The position numbers and the translations under genes are program-made. Positions 8,437-16,775 of a stretch of DNA of 64,000 nt are shown one piece after another. Below the pieces are notes generated by a model, which saw only the letters and a program-made list of their open reading frames with translations, did no database searches and was not told the DNA's origin. The DNA is from JBLNDJ01 sp050261515. GTDB taxonomy: Bacteria > Acidobacteriota > Terriglobia > Bryobacterales > Bryobacteraceae. The stretch covers positions 1 through 64,000 of the forward strand of contig JBLNDJ010000018.1 of NCBI GenBank assembly GCA_050261515.1. The letters run 5' to 3'. Position 1 is the first letter of the stretch. Every line of letters begins with the position of its first letter.

Positions 8437-9744
8437 ATGTCCGATCTCGTTTCGCGCAGAGCATTTCTTGGGTCGGCGGCGCTGCCGATGACGGCCCGTT
8501 CTTATAGCCGGATTGCGGGAGCCAACGACCGCATACAGATAGGCCAGATCGGCTGCGGCCACCGTGCGGTGGGGCACCGGCGCATGCTGAAGCTGTCGGC
8601 GAAGAACGATCCGAATTTCGATCTCCGGAGCGTCTGCGACATCTGGTCCGTGAACCGCGAAAAGGCCGCGGACCACGCGCAGAAGCTCTTCGACGCGCGC
8701 CCGAAGACGTACAAGTATTCCGAAGAAATGCTCGCCGATCCCGAGCTGGACGCCGTCATGATCGGCACCGGCGACCACCAGCACGCGCGCATTCTCGCCG
8801 AGGTCGTCCGCGCGGGCAAGGATTGCTACTGCGAGAAGCCGATGGCCAATACGCTCGAAGACGCCAAGCTCGCGCGCGACGCCGTGAAGGCCTCGAAGCA
8901 GGTGGTCCAGATGGGCTCGCAGTGGCTGAGCGATCCCTACCAGCACCAGGTGCGGGAGATGATACGCTCGGGCAAGCTCGGCAAGATCGTCGCGATCAGC
9001 CAGAGCTGGAACTTCAACGGCCCGCGCTGGCACGTCCCGAAGGACCCGCGCGTGGCCGCGCTGCGCGAGCAGGATACCGACTGGAAGCGCTGGCTGCTCG
9101 GCCGCCCGGACCGGCCGTTCGACCCGCGCGTGTACTTCGAATTCCGCATTTTCAAGGACTTTTCGGGCGGCATTACGGACCAGTGGTACAGCCACGGCTC
9201 GGGGCTCGTGCATTTCTATCTCGACACGTTCATCCCGGACGACACGGTGGCCAATGGCGGCATCTTCGCCTGGCACGACGTGCGCGAGAATCCCGATACG
9301 TTTACGTGCCTCTCGACGTTTGCCGAAAAGCAGGTGCTGTACACGTACAGCACCAACTTCGGCAACGCGTACGGCGACCACACGATCATCCGCGGCACGC
9401 GCGGCACGCTGTATTCGCCGGGCGGCGAGGGTTCTCCGCAGTGGTGGTACGTGCCCGAGACGGAGAGCGGCTGGGGCTCGAACAAGATCTTCGACCTGCA
9501 CGCAGGGAAAGCGAAGCCCGAACTGGTCACCATTCCGGGCCACACCGAGGTCCCGCCCGTTTCGCAGGACGACGACCTGGCGTATCACACCGACGACTGG
9601 TTCCGCTGCATGCGCTCCCGCAAGACACCGAACGGCAGCATCGATAGCGGATTCGCGCACGCGGTGGCGGTCGTGATGGCAACGCGCGCTTATCGCGAGG
9701 GCCGCAAAGTGCGCTGGAACCGCTCGACCGAGACGATCGAATGA
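8437..9744 (+). CDS. Gfo/Idh/MocA family oxidoreductase, Tat-exported
   Basis: 435 residues. The ATG at 8437 is preferred over a GTG at 8425 because GGAG at 8427-8430 precedes it by six bases. The N-terminus (MSDLVSRRAFLGSAAL) is a twin-arginine signal. The nucleotide-binding fold begins at IGQIGCGHRAVGH, and YCEKPMA near residue 134 is the active-site motif. The middle segment WLLGRPDRPFDPRVYF and FSGGITDQWYSHG is typical of the large exported subgroup found in Acidobacteriota and Planctomycetota. It overlaps the next gene by ATGA. Confidence 0.85.
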   Translation: MSDLVSRRAFLGSAALPMTARSYSRIAGANDRIQIGQIGCGHRAVGHRRMLKLSAKNDPNFDLRSVCDIWSVNREKAADHAQKLFDARPKTYKYSEEMLADPELDAVMIGTGDHQHARILAEVVRAGKDCYCEKPMANTLEDAKLARDAVKASKQVVQMGSQWLSDPYQHQVREMIRSGKLGKIVAISQSWNFNGPRWHVPKDPRVAALREQDTDWKRWLLGRPDRPFDPRVYFEFRIFKDFSGGITDQWYSHGSGLVHFYLDTFIPDDTVANGGIFAWHDVRENPDTFTCLSTFAEKQVLYTYSTNFGNAYGDHTIIRGTRGTLYSPGGEGSPQWWYVPETESGWGSNKIFDLHAGKAKPELVTIPGHTEVPPVSQDDDLAYHTDDWFRCMRSRKTPNGSIDSGFAHAVAVVMATRAYREGRKVRWNRSTETIE

Positions 9745-11276
9745 ACCGGCGGCGGTTCCTGCTTGCGGCGGGACTGAGCCCGGCGGCCGCGCACGCCCAC
9801 ATCCCGGAGCACAACTGGGAGAAGTACGACTGGGGGGCGGGACCCGAGGCGCCGGACCGCCTCTACCAGGGACCGTTTCCGCAGTACGGGCCCGGCGCCG
9901 TCGTTCCTGAAAGCGACGTCGTCATGGTGACCACGCCGTCGAACGAGATCGTGCCGAACTACGGCATGGGTCTGACGGTGTACGTCTCGGGCGACACGGG
10001 CCCGCCGCGCATCCCGGGCGAGGCGCTCGAAAAATCGCTCGAAGACCTCGTCAAGCTCCCGTTCACGCAGAAGATCTACATACGCCCCAACTGGCGCGAC
10101 GTGCAGCGGCGCGCGGGCAAGCTCGATTTCCCCGACTGGTGGCAGATCACGTTCGCGCTCGCGAAGCAGTACGGCAAGCGCGTCGGCTTCCGGATCATGC
10201 TCGAGAACCCGGATTTCTCCGAGCCCGGCATGCCCGCGTTTCTCATGGGCCGTGTGCCCTATGTGAAGCTCAAGGGCGAGTGGAAGGGCAGCCGCCAGGA
10301 AATCCGGTATCGGAAAGATCACCGTATGCCACGCTACGACCACCCGGCCTACCAGGCGGCGTTCCGCGAGCTGAACGAGCTGCTCGCCGCGGAGCTGAAC
10401 GGCAATCCGCTGGTCGAGTACATGGATACGATGATGTACGGCTTCTGGGGCGAAGCGCACACGTGGCCGTTCGAGGGGAACCCGTTCCCGAACCATGTCG
10501 TGGCCGAGCAGACCTGGATGAAGATGCTTGAAACGCAGCTCGGCATTTGGACCAAGGTTCCGCTGGTCACGAATACCCAGCCGGATTTCAGTCTGGTGGG
10601 CAACTCCGGCCTGCTCGAGCGCACCGTCCGCTCGCATAACTGGATCCGCACCGACACCATCTTTATCGAGAACACACAGATCGAGGCGCTGAGCAACCGG
10701 CCCCCGTGGACGGCCGCGATCTGCGAGGTCGGGATGACGACGGGGGATCCCGATCGCGTGGGGCTCGACGAGGGTGTCACTTACAACGAGAAGATTACTT
10801 CGCATGTAATCGATGTCGGGGCGAATTACTGGTCCGTGTGGAACTGGCACAACGAAGCGGCGCGCAATGTGCTCAGCTTCTACGAGAAATACCCCGAGCC
10901 CATAGACCACATTGCGCGGCGCATCGGCTACCGCGTGCGGCCGTCGTTCATCTGGAGCTTCAAGCGCGATGGGGTGCCAGGGCTCGTTGTGGGCCTGGTG
11001 AACGACGGCATTGCGGGTGTGCCGGGCGTGCTGCGGCTCACCGCGTCCAGCGGCGACGGCAGGGTGCGGGCGAGCGGCTGCATCGATGCCGGCTATCCGA
11101 AGCCTGTGGGAGTGCGGCAGGCGATGCTCGTGCTGCCCGAGGGCACCGACTGGCAGGGGCTGAGGTTGAAGGCGGAGATCGAGGTAAAGGGCGTGCGGTA
11201 TCCGGTCGCGTGGGCGTGCAGGCAGAAAACCAACGAAGACGGATCGCTGACGCTGCGCCGGAACGTGAGGGGCTGA
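9741..11276 (+). CDS. Tat-exported protein of unknown function, glycosidase-like barrel suspected
   Basis: 511 residues with an RR signal (MNRRRFLLAAGLSPAAA). Segments such as YIRPNWRDVQ, FPDWWQITFALAKQYGKRVGFRIM, YMDTMMYGFWGEAH and a beta-rich C-terminal domain (residues about 400-511) resemble glycoside-hydrolase-type TIM barrels followed by a beta-sandwich. I cannot name a family. The Glu in FWGEAH would be a plausible acid/base. Start codon overlap (ATGA) with the oxidoreductase and a three-base gap to the epimerase suggest one transcript acting on one sugar. Confidence 0.6.
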   Translation: MNRRRFLLAAGLSPAAAHAHIPEHNWEKYDWGAGPEAPDRLYQGPFPQYGPGAVVPESDVVMVTTPSNEIVPNYGMGLTVYVSGDTGPPRIPGEALEKSLEDLVKLPFTQKIYIRPNWRDVQRRAGKLDFPDWWQITFALAKQYGKRVGFRIMLENPDFSEPGMPAFLMGRVPYVKLKGEWKGSRQEIRYRKDHRMPRYDHPAYQAAFRELNELLAAELNGNPLVEYMDTMMYGFWGEAHTWPFEGNPFPNHVVAEQTWMKMLETQLGIWTKVPLVTNTQPDFSLVGNSGLLERTVRSHNWIRTDTIFIENTQIEALSNRPPWTAAICEVGMTTGDPDRVGLDEGVTYNEKITSHVIDVGANYWSVWNWHNEAARNVLSFYEKYPEPIDHIARRIGYRVRPSFIWSFKRDGVPGLVVGLVNDGIAGVPGVLRLTASSGDGRVRASGCIDAGYPKPVGVRQAMLVLPEGTDWQGLRLKAEIEVKGVRYPVAWACRQKTNEDGSLTLRRNVRG

Positions 11277-11279
11277 AGG

Positions 11280-12224
11280 ATGCGCGTGGTCGTGATCGGT
11301 GGGACCGGGCACGTCGGGACGTATCTCGTCCCCCGGCTGGTCGAGCTCGGGCACTCGGTGGTGGTCGTCAGCCGCGCCGGGCGGCAGCCGTACCAGCCTC
11401 ACGCGGCGTGGAAGCGGGTCGAGCGGGTTCGGGCGGACCGTGTGGACGAGGATGCCGCGGGCACGTTCGCGGGCCGCATCCGCGACCTCGAGCCGGATGT
11501 CGTCATCGACATGATCTGCTTCACGCCTGCGAGCGCGCGCGCGCTGGTGGATGCGCTGCACGGCCGCGTCCGCCATTTTCTGCATTGCGGGACAATCTGG
11601 GTGCACGGACACAGCGTGCAGGTTCCGACCACCGAGGATGCGCCGCGCCGGCCCTTCGGCGAATACGGGTGCAATAAGGCCGCGATCGAGGACCTGCTGC
11701 TCGGCGAGGCGCACCGGAACGGGTTCCCGGCGACCGTGCTGCACCCGGGACACATCGTGGGGCCGGGATGGGCGCCGCTCAATCCGGCGGGCCACTTCAA
11801 CCCGCGCGTGTTCGACGACCTCGCACAGGGCCGTGAAGTGGTGCTGCCGAACCTGGGGATGGAGACCGTCCATCACGTTCATGCGGACGACGTGGCGCAG
11901 GCGTTCGTCAGGGCGCTGGCCAACCGCAGCGCCGCGGTGGGCGAAAGCTTTCACGTGGTGTCGCCGGCGGCGCTCACGCTGCGCGGCTACGCGGAATCGA
12001 TGGCGGAGTGGTTCGGAGCGGCGCCGAATCTGCGCTTTCTCGGCTGGGAGGCGTGGCGCAATACCGTGTCGGAAGAAGAAGCCGCGGCCACCTGGGACCA
12101 CATCGCGCACTCGCCGAATTGCAGCATCGCCAAGGTGGAACGCCTGCTGGGATACAGGCCGCGCTACACGTCGCTCGAGGCTGTGAGGGAGGCTGTGGCA
12201 GGGCTGGACTCGCAGAGGGTTTGA
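11280..12224 (+). CDS. NAD-dependent epimerase/dehydratase family protein
   Basis: 314 residues of the extended short-chain dehydrogenase fold. The dinucleotide-binding motif is VVIGGTGHVGTYL at residues 4-16. In place of the usual YxxxK, YGCNKAAIE supplies the catalytic Tyr and Lys (near residue 130). The C-terminal part (HVHADDVAQAF) resembles nucleotide-sugar epimerases and NAD-binding isomerases. No export signal is seen, unlike its two upstream neighbours, so it should act in the cytoplasm on an imported product. Confidence 0.8.
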   Translation: MRVVVIGGTGHVGTYLVPRLVELGHSVVVVSRAGRQPYQPHAAWKRVERVRADRVDEDAAGTFAGRIRDLEPDVVIDMICFTPASARALVDALHGRVRHFLHCGTIWVHGHSVQVPTTEDAPRRPFGEYGCNKAAIEDLLLGEAHRNGFPATVLHPGHIVGPGWAPLNPAGHFNPRVFDDLAQGREVVLPNLGMETVHHVHADDVAQAFVRALANRSAAVGESFHVVSPAALTLRGYAESMAEWFGAAPNLRFLGWEAWRNTVSEEEAAATWDHIAHSPNCSIAKVERLLGYRPRYTSLEAVREAVAGLDSQRV

Positions 12225-12940
12225 CTTTCTACTCGATCAGCCAATTGGCACCCGGTGGCACCCCGTCTTTCGCTTTTTGACAGTGAGGAGAGCTAACTCA
12301 AAAGCAGCAGGCACGGCGACTGGTGGTAGTCGCCAAGCATCTCATCGAAGGTGGACCCTGCGAGCCCGGCGACTTCTGAACAGCGTGCGGCCTTCACCGG
12401 CCACATGACGGGCGAGCCAGAAGATGGCCACAACCAACACAGCTAGGTGGATCAAGAACCGTTCGACCTCGTGTAGAAATTCCAGCGCGTCCCTTATGAG
12501 AACCATCCCACTCTCCGCATACTGTTCGATTGCAATATATCAGAGCAGAAACAGCTTTCGTGAGGCCTGCGAGTATGTGTAAATCCCCCTTGGTTACACA
12601 AAATACTCTTATTGCTCGGCGTTCCAACCGGTGCAAAAGCTGTAGATAACTGCAGAATCAGCGCCCTACGGAACTTTTTTGTTGACGTTTCGTTAAGTTA
12701 CAAAAAGTATCGTTTGGTATGTCGCTGAACCTTGTGGCATTAGCCACGAGCGTCGGCACTCGTCGGAAGGCGGGACGGAGTCACTTGGAAGCGCCTACAG
12801 CCTTGACCTGGAACGAATCGGGATGAGGTCCCAAATGGCTGGCCGTTCATCTGCCGCGGATTCCAGGTTATGCGGTCGAAACGTAGCCTGCGATAATAAC
12901 CACAGCGGGGCGGCAAAATTCAGCCCGGGGAGGGATGCTC
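12225..12940. other. 716-bp gene-free stretch, AT-richer core
   Basis: No convincing protein is seen on either strand. From about 12460 to 12740 the base composition drops well below the surrounding GC. A weak promoter-like pair lies at 12682-12710: TTGACG, 17 bases, AAGTAT. From 12740 to 12890 the sequence is GC-rich and contains short inverted repeats, but I could not fit it to a known riboswitch. It may be a degraded insertion or a long leader for the reductase gene. Confidence 0.4.
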
Positions 12941-14338
12941 ATGGAGAACCGGTATGACGCCTTTGTCATAGGCACTGGGCAGGCGGGGCCGTATATGGCC
13001 GAGCGGCTGGCGGGCGCCGGGATGAAAGTCGCGATCGCGGAGCGCGGGTTGTTTGGCGGCACCTGCGTCAATACGGGGTGCATTCCGACCAAGGCGATGA
13101 TTGCGTGCGCGCGGGCGGCGCATGTCGCGCGGCGGGGGGCGGAGTTTGGCGTCTCGCGCGAGGGGGCCCTCAGCGTGGATATGGAGCACGTGAAGGCACG
13201 CAAGGACGCCATCTCGGGCAGTTCCCGCGAGGGCCGCGAATCATCTCTCAAGTCGCTGCCGAACTGCACGGTCTACCAGGGGCACGCTCGCTTCGAAGCG
13301 CCGCGCGAGGTCAGCGTCGCGGGGGCGAAACTGAGCGCGGAACGCATCTTCATCAATGTCGGGGCGCGCGCGCGCATTCCTTCCATCCCCGGGCTCGACC
13401 AGGTTCCTTACCTGACCAACAGCTCGATGATGCAGGTCGATTTTCTTCCGCGGCATCTCGTGATCGTCGGCGGCAGCTACGTGGGGCTCGAGTTTGGCCA
13501 GATGTTCCGTCGGTTCGGCAGCGAGGTCACGATTGTCGAGATGTCGCCGCGGCTGGCTTCGCGCGAGGATGAGGACGTCTCGGCCGCGATCACCGATATC
13601 TTCGAACGCGAGGGCGTACACATACGCGTGAACGCGAAGTGTATCGCCGTGGCTCGCGAAGGCGATGGGGTAAAGGTACGGCTCGACTGTTCCGGGGGCG
13701 CCTCCGAGGTTTCAGGCTCGCACCTGCTGATGGCCGTCGGGCGCCGGCCCAACACCGACGACCTCGGGCTCGACAAGGCTGGAATCAAGACAGACGAGCA
13801 CGGGTATATCCAGGTGGACGATCAGTTGCGCACCTCAGCCGACGGTGTCTGGGCGCTTGGCGATTGCAACGGCCGCGGGGCATTTACGCACACCTCGTAC
13901 AACGATTACGAAATCGTTGCTGCGAATCTGCTCGACAACGGGTCGCGCCGCGTGACGGACCGTATCCCGTCGTTTGCGCTCTACATCGATCCGCCGCTCG
14001 GGCGGGCCGGCATGAGCGAGGCCGAGGTGCGGCGCTCGGGCCGGCGCGCGCTCATTGGCCGCCGCGCGATGGCAAAGGTCACCCGCGCGGTGCTCAAGGG
14101 CGAGACGCTTGGCTTCATGAAGGTGCTGGTGGACGCGGACACGAACCTGATTCTCGGTGCGGCGATCCTGGGCACCGGCGGGGATGAGATCATTCACTCG
14201 ATCCTCGATGCCATGTATGCCAAGGCGCCGTACACCGTGATCGAGCGCGCGATGCACATACACCCGACCGTCTCGGAGCTGATTCCGACGATGCTGCAAG
14301 CACTCGAGCCGCTCGGGGATGGGCCGGGCGGCGGCTGA
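12941..14338 (+). CDS. Pyridine nucleotide-disulfide oxidoreductase (mercuric-reductase-like)
   Basis: 465 residues from the ATG at 12941, chosen because GGGGAGGG at 12927-12934 leaves a normal spacing; an ATG at 12935 would abut it. FAD-binding VIGTGQAGPYMAERL, redox-active CVNTGC in GGTCVNTGCIPTKA, NAD-binding VGGSYVGLEFGQ, and the catalytic HIHPTVSEL near the C-terminus place it in class I with dihydrolipoamide dehydrogenase and MerA. MerA's N-terminal metal domain and C-terminal Cys pair are both missing, so mercury reduction is unlikely. Substrate unknown. Confidence 0.8.
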   Translation: MENRYDAFVIGTGQAGPYMAERLAGAGMKVAIAERGLFGGTCVNTGCIPTKAMIACARAAHVARRGAEFGVSREGALSVDMEHVKARKDAISGSSREGRESSLKSLPNCTVYQGHARFEAPREVSVAGAKLSAERIFINVGARARIPSIPGLDQVPYLTNSSMMQVDFLPRHLVIVGGSYVGLEFGQMFRRFGSEVTIVEMSPRLASREDEDVSAAITDIFEREGVHIRVNAKCIAVAREGDGVKVRLDCSGGASEVSGSHLLMAVGRRPNTDDLGLDKAGIKTDEHGYIQVDDQLRTSADGVWALGDCNGRGAFTHTSYNDYEIVAANLLDNGSRRVTDRIPSFALYIDPPLGRAGMSEAEVRRSGRRALIGRRAMAKVTRAVLKGETLGFMKVLVDADTNLILGAAILGTGGDEIIHSILDAMYAKAPYTVIERAMHIHPTVSELIPTMLQALEPLGDGPGGG

Positions 14339-14345
14339 CAACCGT

Positions 14346-15842
14346 TCAGAGCTCCCAGCCCTTTCGGTACTCGCGATACATGTAGCGGTTCGCTTCGGCG
14401 GAGTTGGTGATCTTCATCGCGGCGCTGTCAAAGGTCACCTTCTTGCCCGCTCGCAGTGCGATGCTCCCCAGGTTGCAGGCGTCTGAGATCGGGCCGGCGT
14501 TGAGGAAGCTGCCCGGGGATTGCTCGCCGCCGCGGAAGGCCGCGCGCCAGGGTTTGTTGAACTCCTTGGGGTCGAAGCTGCGTTCCTCGTCCCGGGGCTC
14601 CCCCGGAAACAGCGGCTCGCGTTTGCCGCCCGCGTAGATTTGCGGGTCTTGGCCGAAGAACCCGGCCATGATCGATCCCTTGTCGCCTATGAACAGGATG
14701 CCTTCGATGGGGAACGCGATGCCGGCCGCCTCGATCTCCTCTGGCAACCGCGGCCGCATCCCGCCGTCGTACCAGAACAGTTCGAGCGCGGGCTCGGCGA
14801 AGCGGAAGCGGAACGTGCAGGCGGCAGGATACGAGAAGTCGTTCTTCGCCGGGCGGCTCACGCCGTTGGCGATCTCGCAGGTGTGGCTCGCCCAGGCTTC
14901 CGCACTGACGGGCGAGCCCAGGCGGAGCGCCTCGAACACGGGCCACAGGCTGTAGATGCCCATGTCGGCCATCGACCCGCCGCCGAAATCGAACCAGCCG
15001 CGAAACACGGTGTGGGTGTAGTGCGGATGATAGGGGCGGTCGAGCGCGGGCCCGAGCCACAGGTCCCAATCGAAGCCCTTCGGCGGCTTCGGCGTATCGG
15101 ACGGAATCTCGGTGTACTGCGGCCACACAGGGCGGTTCGACCAGTTGTGAATCTCGCGCAGCTTGCCGATCGCGCCTTCGGCGATGCGTTCCGCGATGCG
15201 GCGGTTGCCCGAGCCTGCGCCGTAGGCCAGCAGGTGCGTGCCCCGGTTCGTCCTGCGCGCGGTCTCGATCACCAGACGCTGCTCGTACAGGCGGTTCGCC
15301 AGCGGCTTGTGCATCAGGACGTGCTTGCCCTTCTTCATCGCCGCGATCGAAACGGTGGCGTGGAGATGGTCGGGTGTCATGACTTTGACCGCATCCACGT
15401 CCTTCTCCTTTTCAAGCAGCTCGCGGAAATCCGCGTAGACGGCGCACCTGAAGCGCTCCTGGCCGCGCTGCTTTGCGTAGTAGGTGTCGAGAATTTCGCG
15501 CCCCACTTCGCGGCCGCCGGGGCAGCCGTTGTCGTTCGCCCTCCAGGTGGAGTTGCCGAGGTAGCCTCGAATTGTTTCGCGGATGCTGCCCTTGCTCCAC
15601 TCGATGTAGTCGCTCGAATTTGTGTTCGGGTCGCACACGGCCACGATCTGGATTTCGGGATCGCCGAGCAGAGTTCCGAGCTCATTGATGCTCTCGGTGC
15701 CCATGCCGATGTGGGCGATCGTGATTTTGTCGCTCGGAGGAACATATCCGGTTCCTCCCAGCACGTGCCTCGGCACGATGGTGAACAGTGCGGATGCGGC
15801 GGTGGCGGATTTGACGAAGCCGCGGCGGTCGATGTCGGACAT
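14346..15842 (-). CDS. Gfo/Idh/MocA family oxidoreductase, Tat-exported
   Basis: 498 residues. The start at 15842 is chosen because a twin-arginine signal (MSDIDRRGFVKSATAAS) begins there and GGGAGAGA precedes it. The frame stays open upstream but that part overlaps fliW and is not protein-like. The Rossmann fold starts at ITIAHIGMG, the active-site equivalent is LMHKPLANR with His replacing the usual Glu, and WYDGGMRP marks the C-terminal domain. It is the third exported member in 12 kb and belongs to the long subgroup. It is convergent with the reductase gene at 14338. Confidence 0.8.
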   Translation of the reverse strand: MSDIDRRGFVKSATAASALFTIVPRHVLGGTGYVPPSDKITIAHIGMGTESINELGTLLGDPEIQIVAVCDPNTNSSDYIEWSKGSIRETIRGYLGNSTWRANDNGCPGGREVGREILDTYYAKQRGQERFRCAVYADFRELLEKEKDVDAVKVMTPDHLHATVSIAAMKKGKHVLMHKPLANRLYEQRLVIETARRTNRGTHLLAYGAGSGNRRIAERIAEGAIGKLREIHNWSNRPVWPQYTEIPSDTPKPPKGFDWDLWLGPALDRPYHPHYTHTVFRGWFDFGGGSMADMGIYSLWPVFEALRLGSPVSAEAWASHTCEIANGVSRPAKNDFSYPAACTFRFRFAEPALELFWYDGGMRPRLPEEIEAAGIAFPIEGILFIGDKGSIMAGFFGQDPQIYAGGKREPLFPGEPRDEERSFDPKEFNKPWRAAFRGGEQSPGSFLNAGPISDACNLGSIALRAGKKVTFDSAAMKITNSAEANRYMYREYRKGWEL

Positions 15843-15934
15843 GGGGCGCTCTCTCCCGTGTGAATTGAACAAAGGAAGAAGCAGAATATCAGATCGCGAG
15901 GCGGGGCACGAGCGGCAATCCCCGGCGCCCGCCC

Positions 15935-15962
15935 TAACGTTTTTCCCCCTAACACCCGATCT
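15935..15962 (+). promoter_or_regulatory. Sigma-28 (FliA)-type promoter of fliW-csrA
   Basis: TAACGTTT, 12 bases, CCCGATCT. The E. coli-type consensus is TAAAGTTT, 11 bases, GCCGATAA. The same -10 and the same 12-base spacer recur before the sigma-54 activator at 23826-23853. The -10 ends 13 bases before the fliW ATG. Confidence 0.65.
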
Positions 15963-15974
15963 ACTTCCAGGACC

Positions 15975-16442
15975 ATGCCGGAATTCACGAGCGCCTACTT
16001 CAAGAAGATCGAATACCGGGAAGAAGATGTTTTCGAGTTTCCGGCGGGACTGCCGGGTTTCGAGCAGGAGCGTGCGTTTTTGCCCTTGGAGTTGCCCGGG
16101 GCCCGGCCGCTGGTTCTGTTCCAGAGCTTGCGCACGCCCGGCCTTTGTTTCCTGACGCTGCCGGTCCTGTCTGTGGACGCGGACTACAAGCTCGACGCCG
16201 CCCCGGAGGACCTCGCGCTGATCGGATTGCCCGAGGGCGGGCGCCCGCGCATCGGGGCGGATGTGCTGTGCGTCGCGATCGTCTCGGTGGCGGAGGACCG
16301 GCCTGCGACGGTCAACCTGCTGGCCCCGCTGGTGGTGAACCTGGCCACGCGGCGCGGGGTGCAGGCGATCCAGGCGGGTTCGGGATATTCGCACCAGCAT
16401 GAGCTGCCGGTTCCGGAGCCGGAGGCCGCGGCATGCTCGTGA
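15975..16442 (+). CDS. fliW: Flagellar assembly factor FliW
   Basis: 155 residues of the FliW fold, with characteristic FEFPAGLPGFEQERAFLPLE at residues 20-39 and a C-terminal VNLLAPLVVN. FliW binds either flagellin or CsrA. When flagellin is scarce in the cytoplasm, FliW captures CsrA and releases flagellin mRNA. Its 3' end overlaps csrA by 10 bases, and flagellin follows, the classic order for this partner-switch circuit. Expressed from the sigma-28-type promoter just upstream. Confidence 0.92.
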   Translation: MPEFTSAYFKKIEYREEDVFEFPAGLPGFEQERAFLPLELPGARPLVLFQSLRTPGLCFLTLPVLSVDADYKLDAAPEDLALIGLPEGGRPRIGADVLCVAIVSVAEDRPATVNLLAPLVVNLATRRGVQAIQAGSGYSHQHELPVPEPEAAACS

Positions 16443-16702
16443 TCCGGCGCCGGCCCGGAGAGTCGATCGTGATCGGAGACGGGATCGAGGTGCAGGTGGA
16501 GGAGATCGGCCCCACGCGCGTCAAGCTGTGCATCACGGCCCCCAAGGAAGTCGCGGTGATGCGGAAAGAGGTCCGGCTGACGCGGGATTCGAACCTGGCG
16601 GCGGCGTGTGCGATGACATGCCTGGCGCGGGTGGCCGGCCATTTCTACGAGAAATCTTCTCAAGCGGGCATCGAACGAGCCGATACGAGGAATGAAAGCT
16701 GA
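16433..16702 (+). CDS. csrA: Carbon storage regulator CsrA
   Basis: RNA-binding translational repressor, 89 residues against about 61 in E. coli. The core MLVIRRRPGESIVIGDGI and APKEVAVMR, with R44 that contacts RNA, is conserved. The extra 35 residues form a C-terminal extension, as in FliW-dependent CsrA proteins of other phyla where that part contacts FliW. The last 45 bases carry the flagellin promoter. Likely target: the hairpins at 16721-16771 directly downstream. Confidence 0.93.
   Translation: MLVIRRRPGESIVIGDGIEVQVEEIGPTRVKLCITAPKEVAVMRKEVRLTRDSNLAAACAMTCLARVAGHFYEKSSQAGIERADTRNES
16660..16686 (+). promoter_or_regulatory. Sigma-28-type promoter of flagellin, inside csrA
   Basis: TCAAGCGG, 11 bases, GCCGATAC. 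The -10 agrees with the FliA consensus at seven of eight positions and the spacer is exact; the -35 is weak. It would give a leader of roughly 80 bases that includes both CsrA-type hairpins. Confidence 0.55.
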
Positions 16703-16720
16703 TACATCGGGTATCCCAAA

Positions 16721-16771
16721 CCGGGAGAACCCGGGCCCGGCAGGACGCCGGGAAGTATCGCACAGGACGTG
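16721..16771 (+). promoter_or_regulatory. Tandem CsrA-binding hairpins in the flagellin leader
   Basis: CCCGGC-AGGAC-GCCGGG (16736-16752) is a 6-bp stem with AGGAC in the loop. CAC-AGGAC-GTG (16761-16771) repeats the loop at the Shine-Dalgarno of flagellin. GGA in a hairpin loop is the known CsrA recognition feature, and paired sites, one covering the ribosome binding site, are known for B. subtilis hag. A further stem CCGGG-AGAA-CCCGG (16721-16734) lies directly upstream. Confidence 0.7.
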
Positions 16772-16775
16772 ATTC

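Noticed and set aside
9690..12110. 806-residue minus-strand frame
   Set aside because: Lies opposite three well-supported plus-strand genes; His/Arg-rich shadow composition.
12394..12636. 80-residue minus-strand frame in the AT-rich gap
   Set aside because: No ribosome binding site, no domain, and composition unlike the neighbouring genes.
12740..12890. Riboswitch before the disulfide reductase
   Set aside because: Compared by eye with c-di-GMP, cobalamin, glycine, TPP and guanidine classes; no core motif matched.
12941..14338. Mercuric reductase
   Set aside because: No C-terminal vicinal Cys pair, no metal-binding N-terminal domain and no mer genes nearby.
15843..16400. N-terminal extension of the third oxidoreductase
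   Set aside because: The frame is open but overlaps fliW and csrA promoter; the Tat signal and Shine-Dalgarno set the start at 15842.
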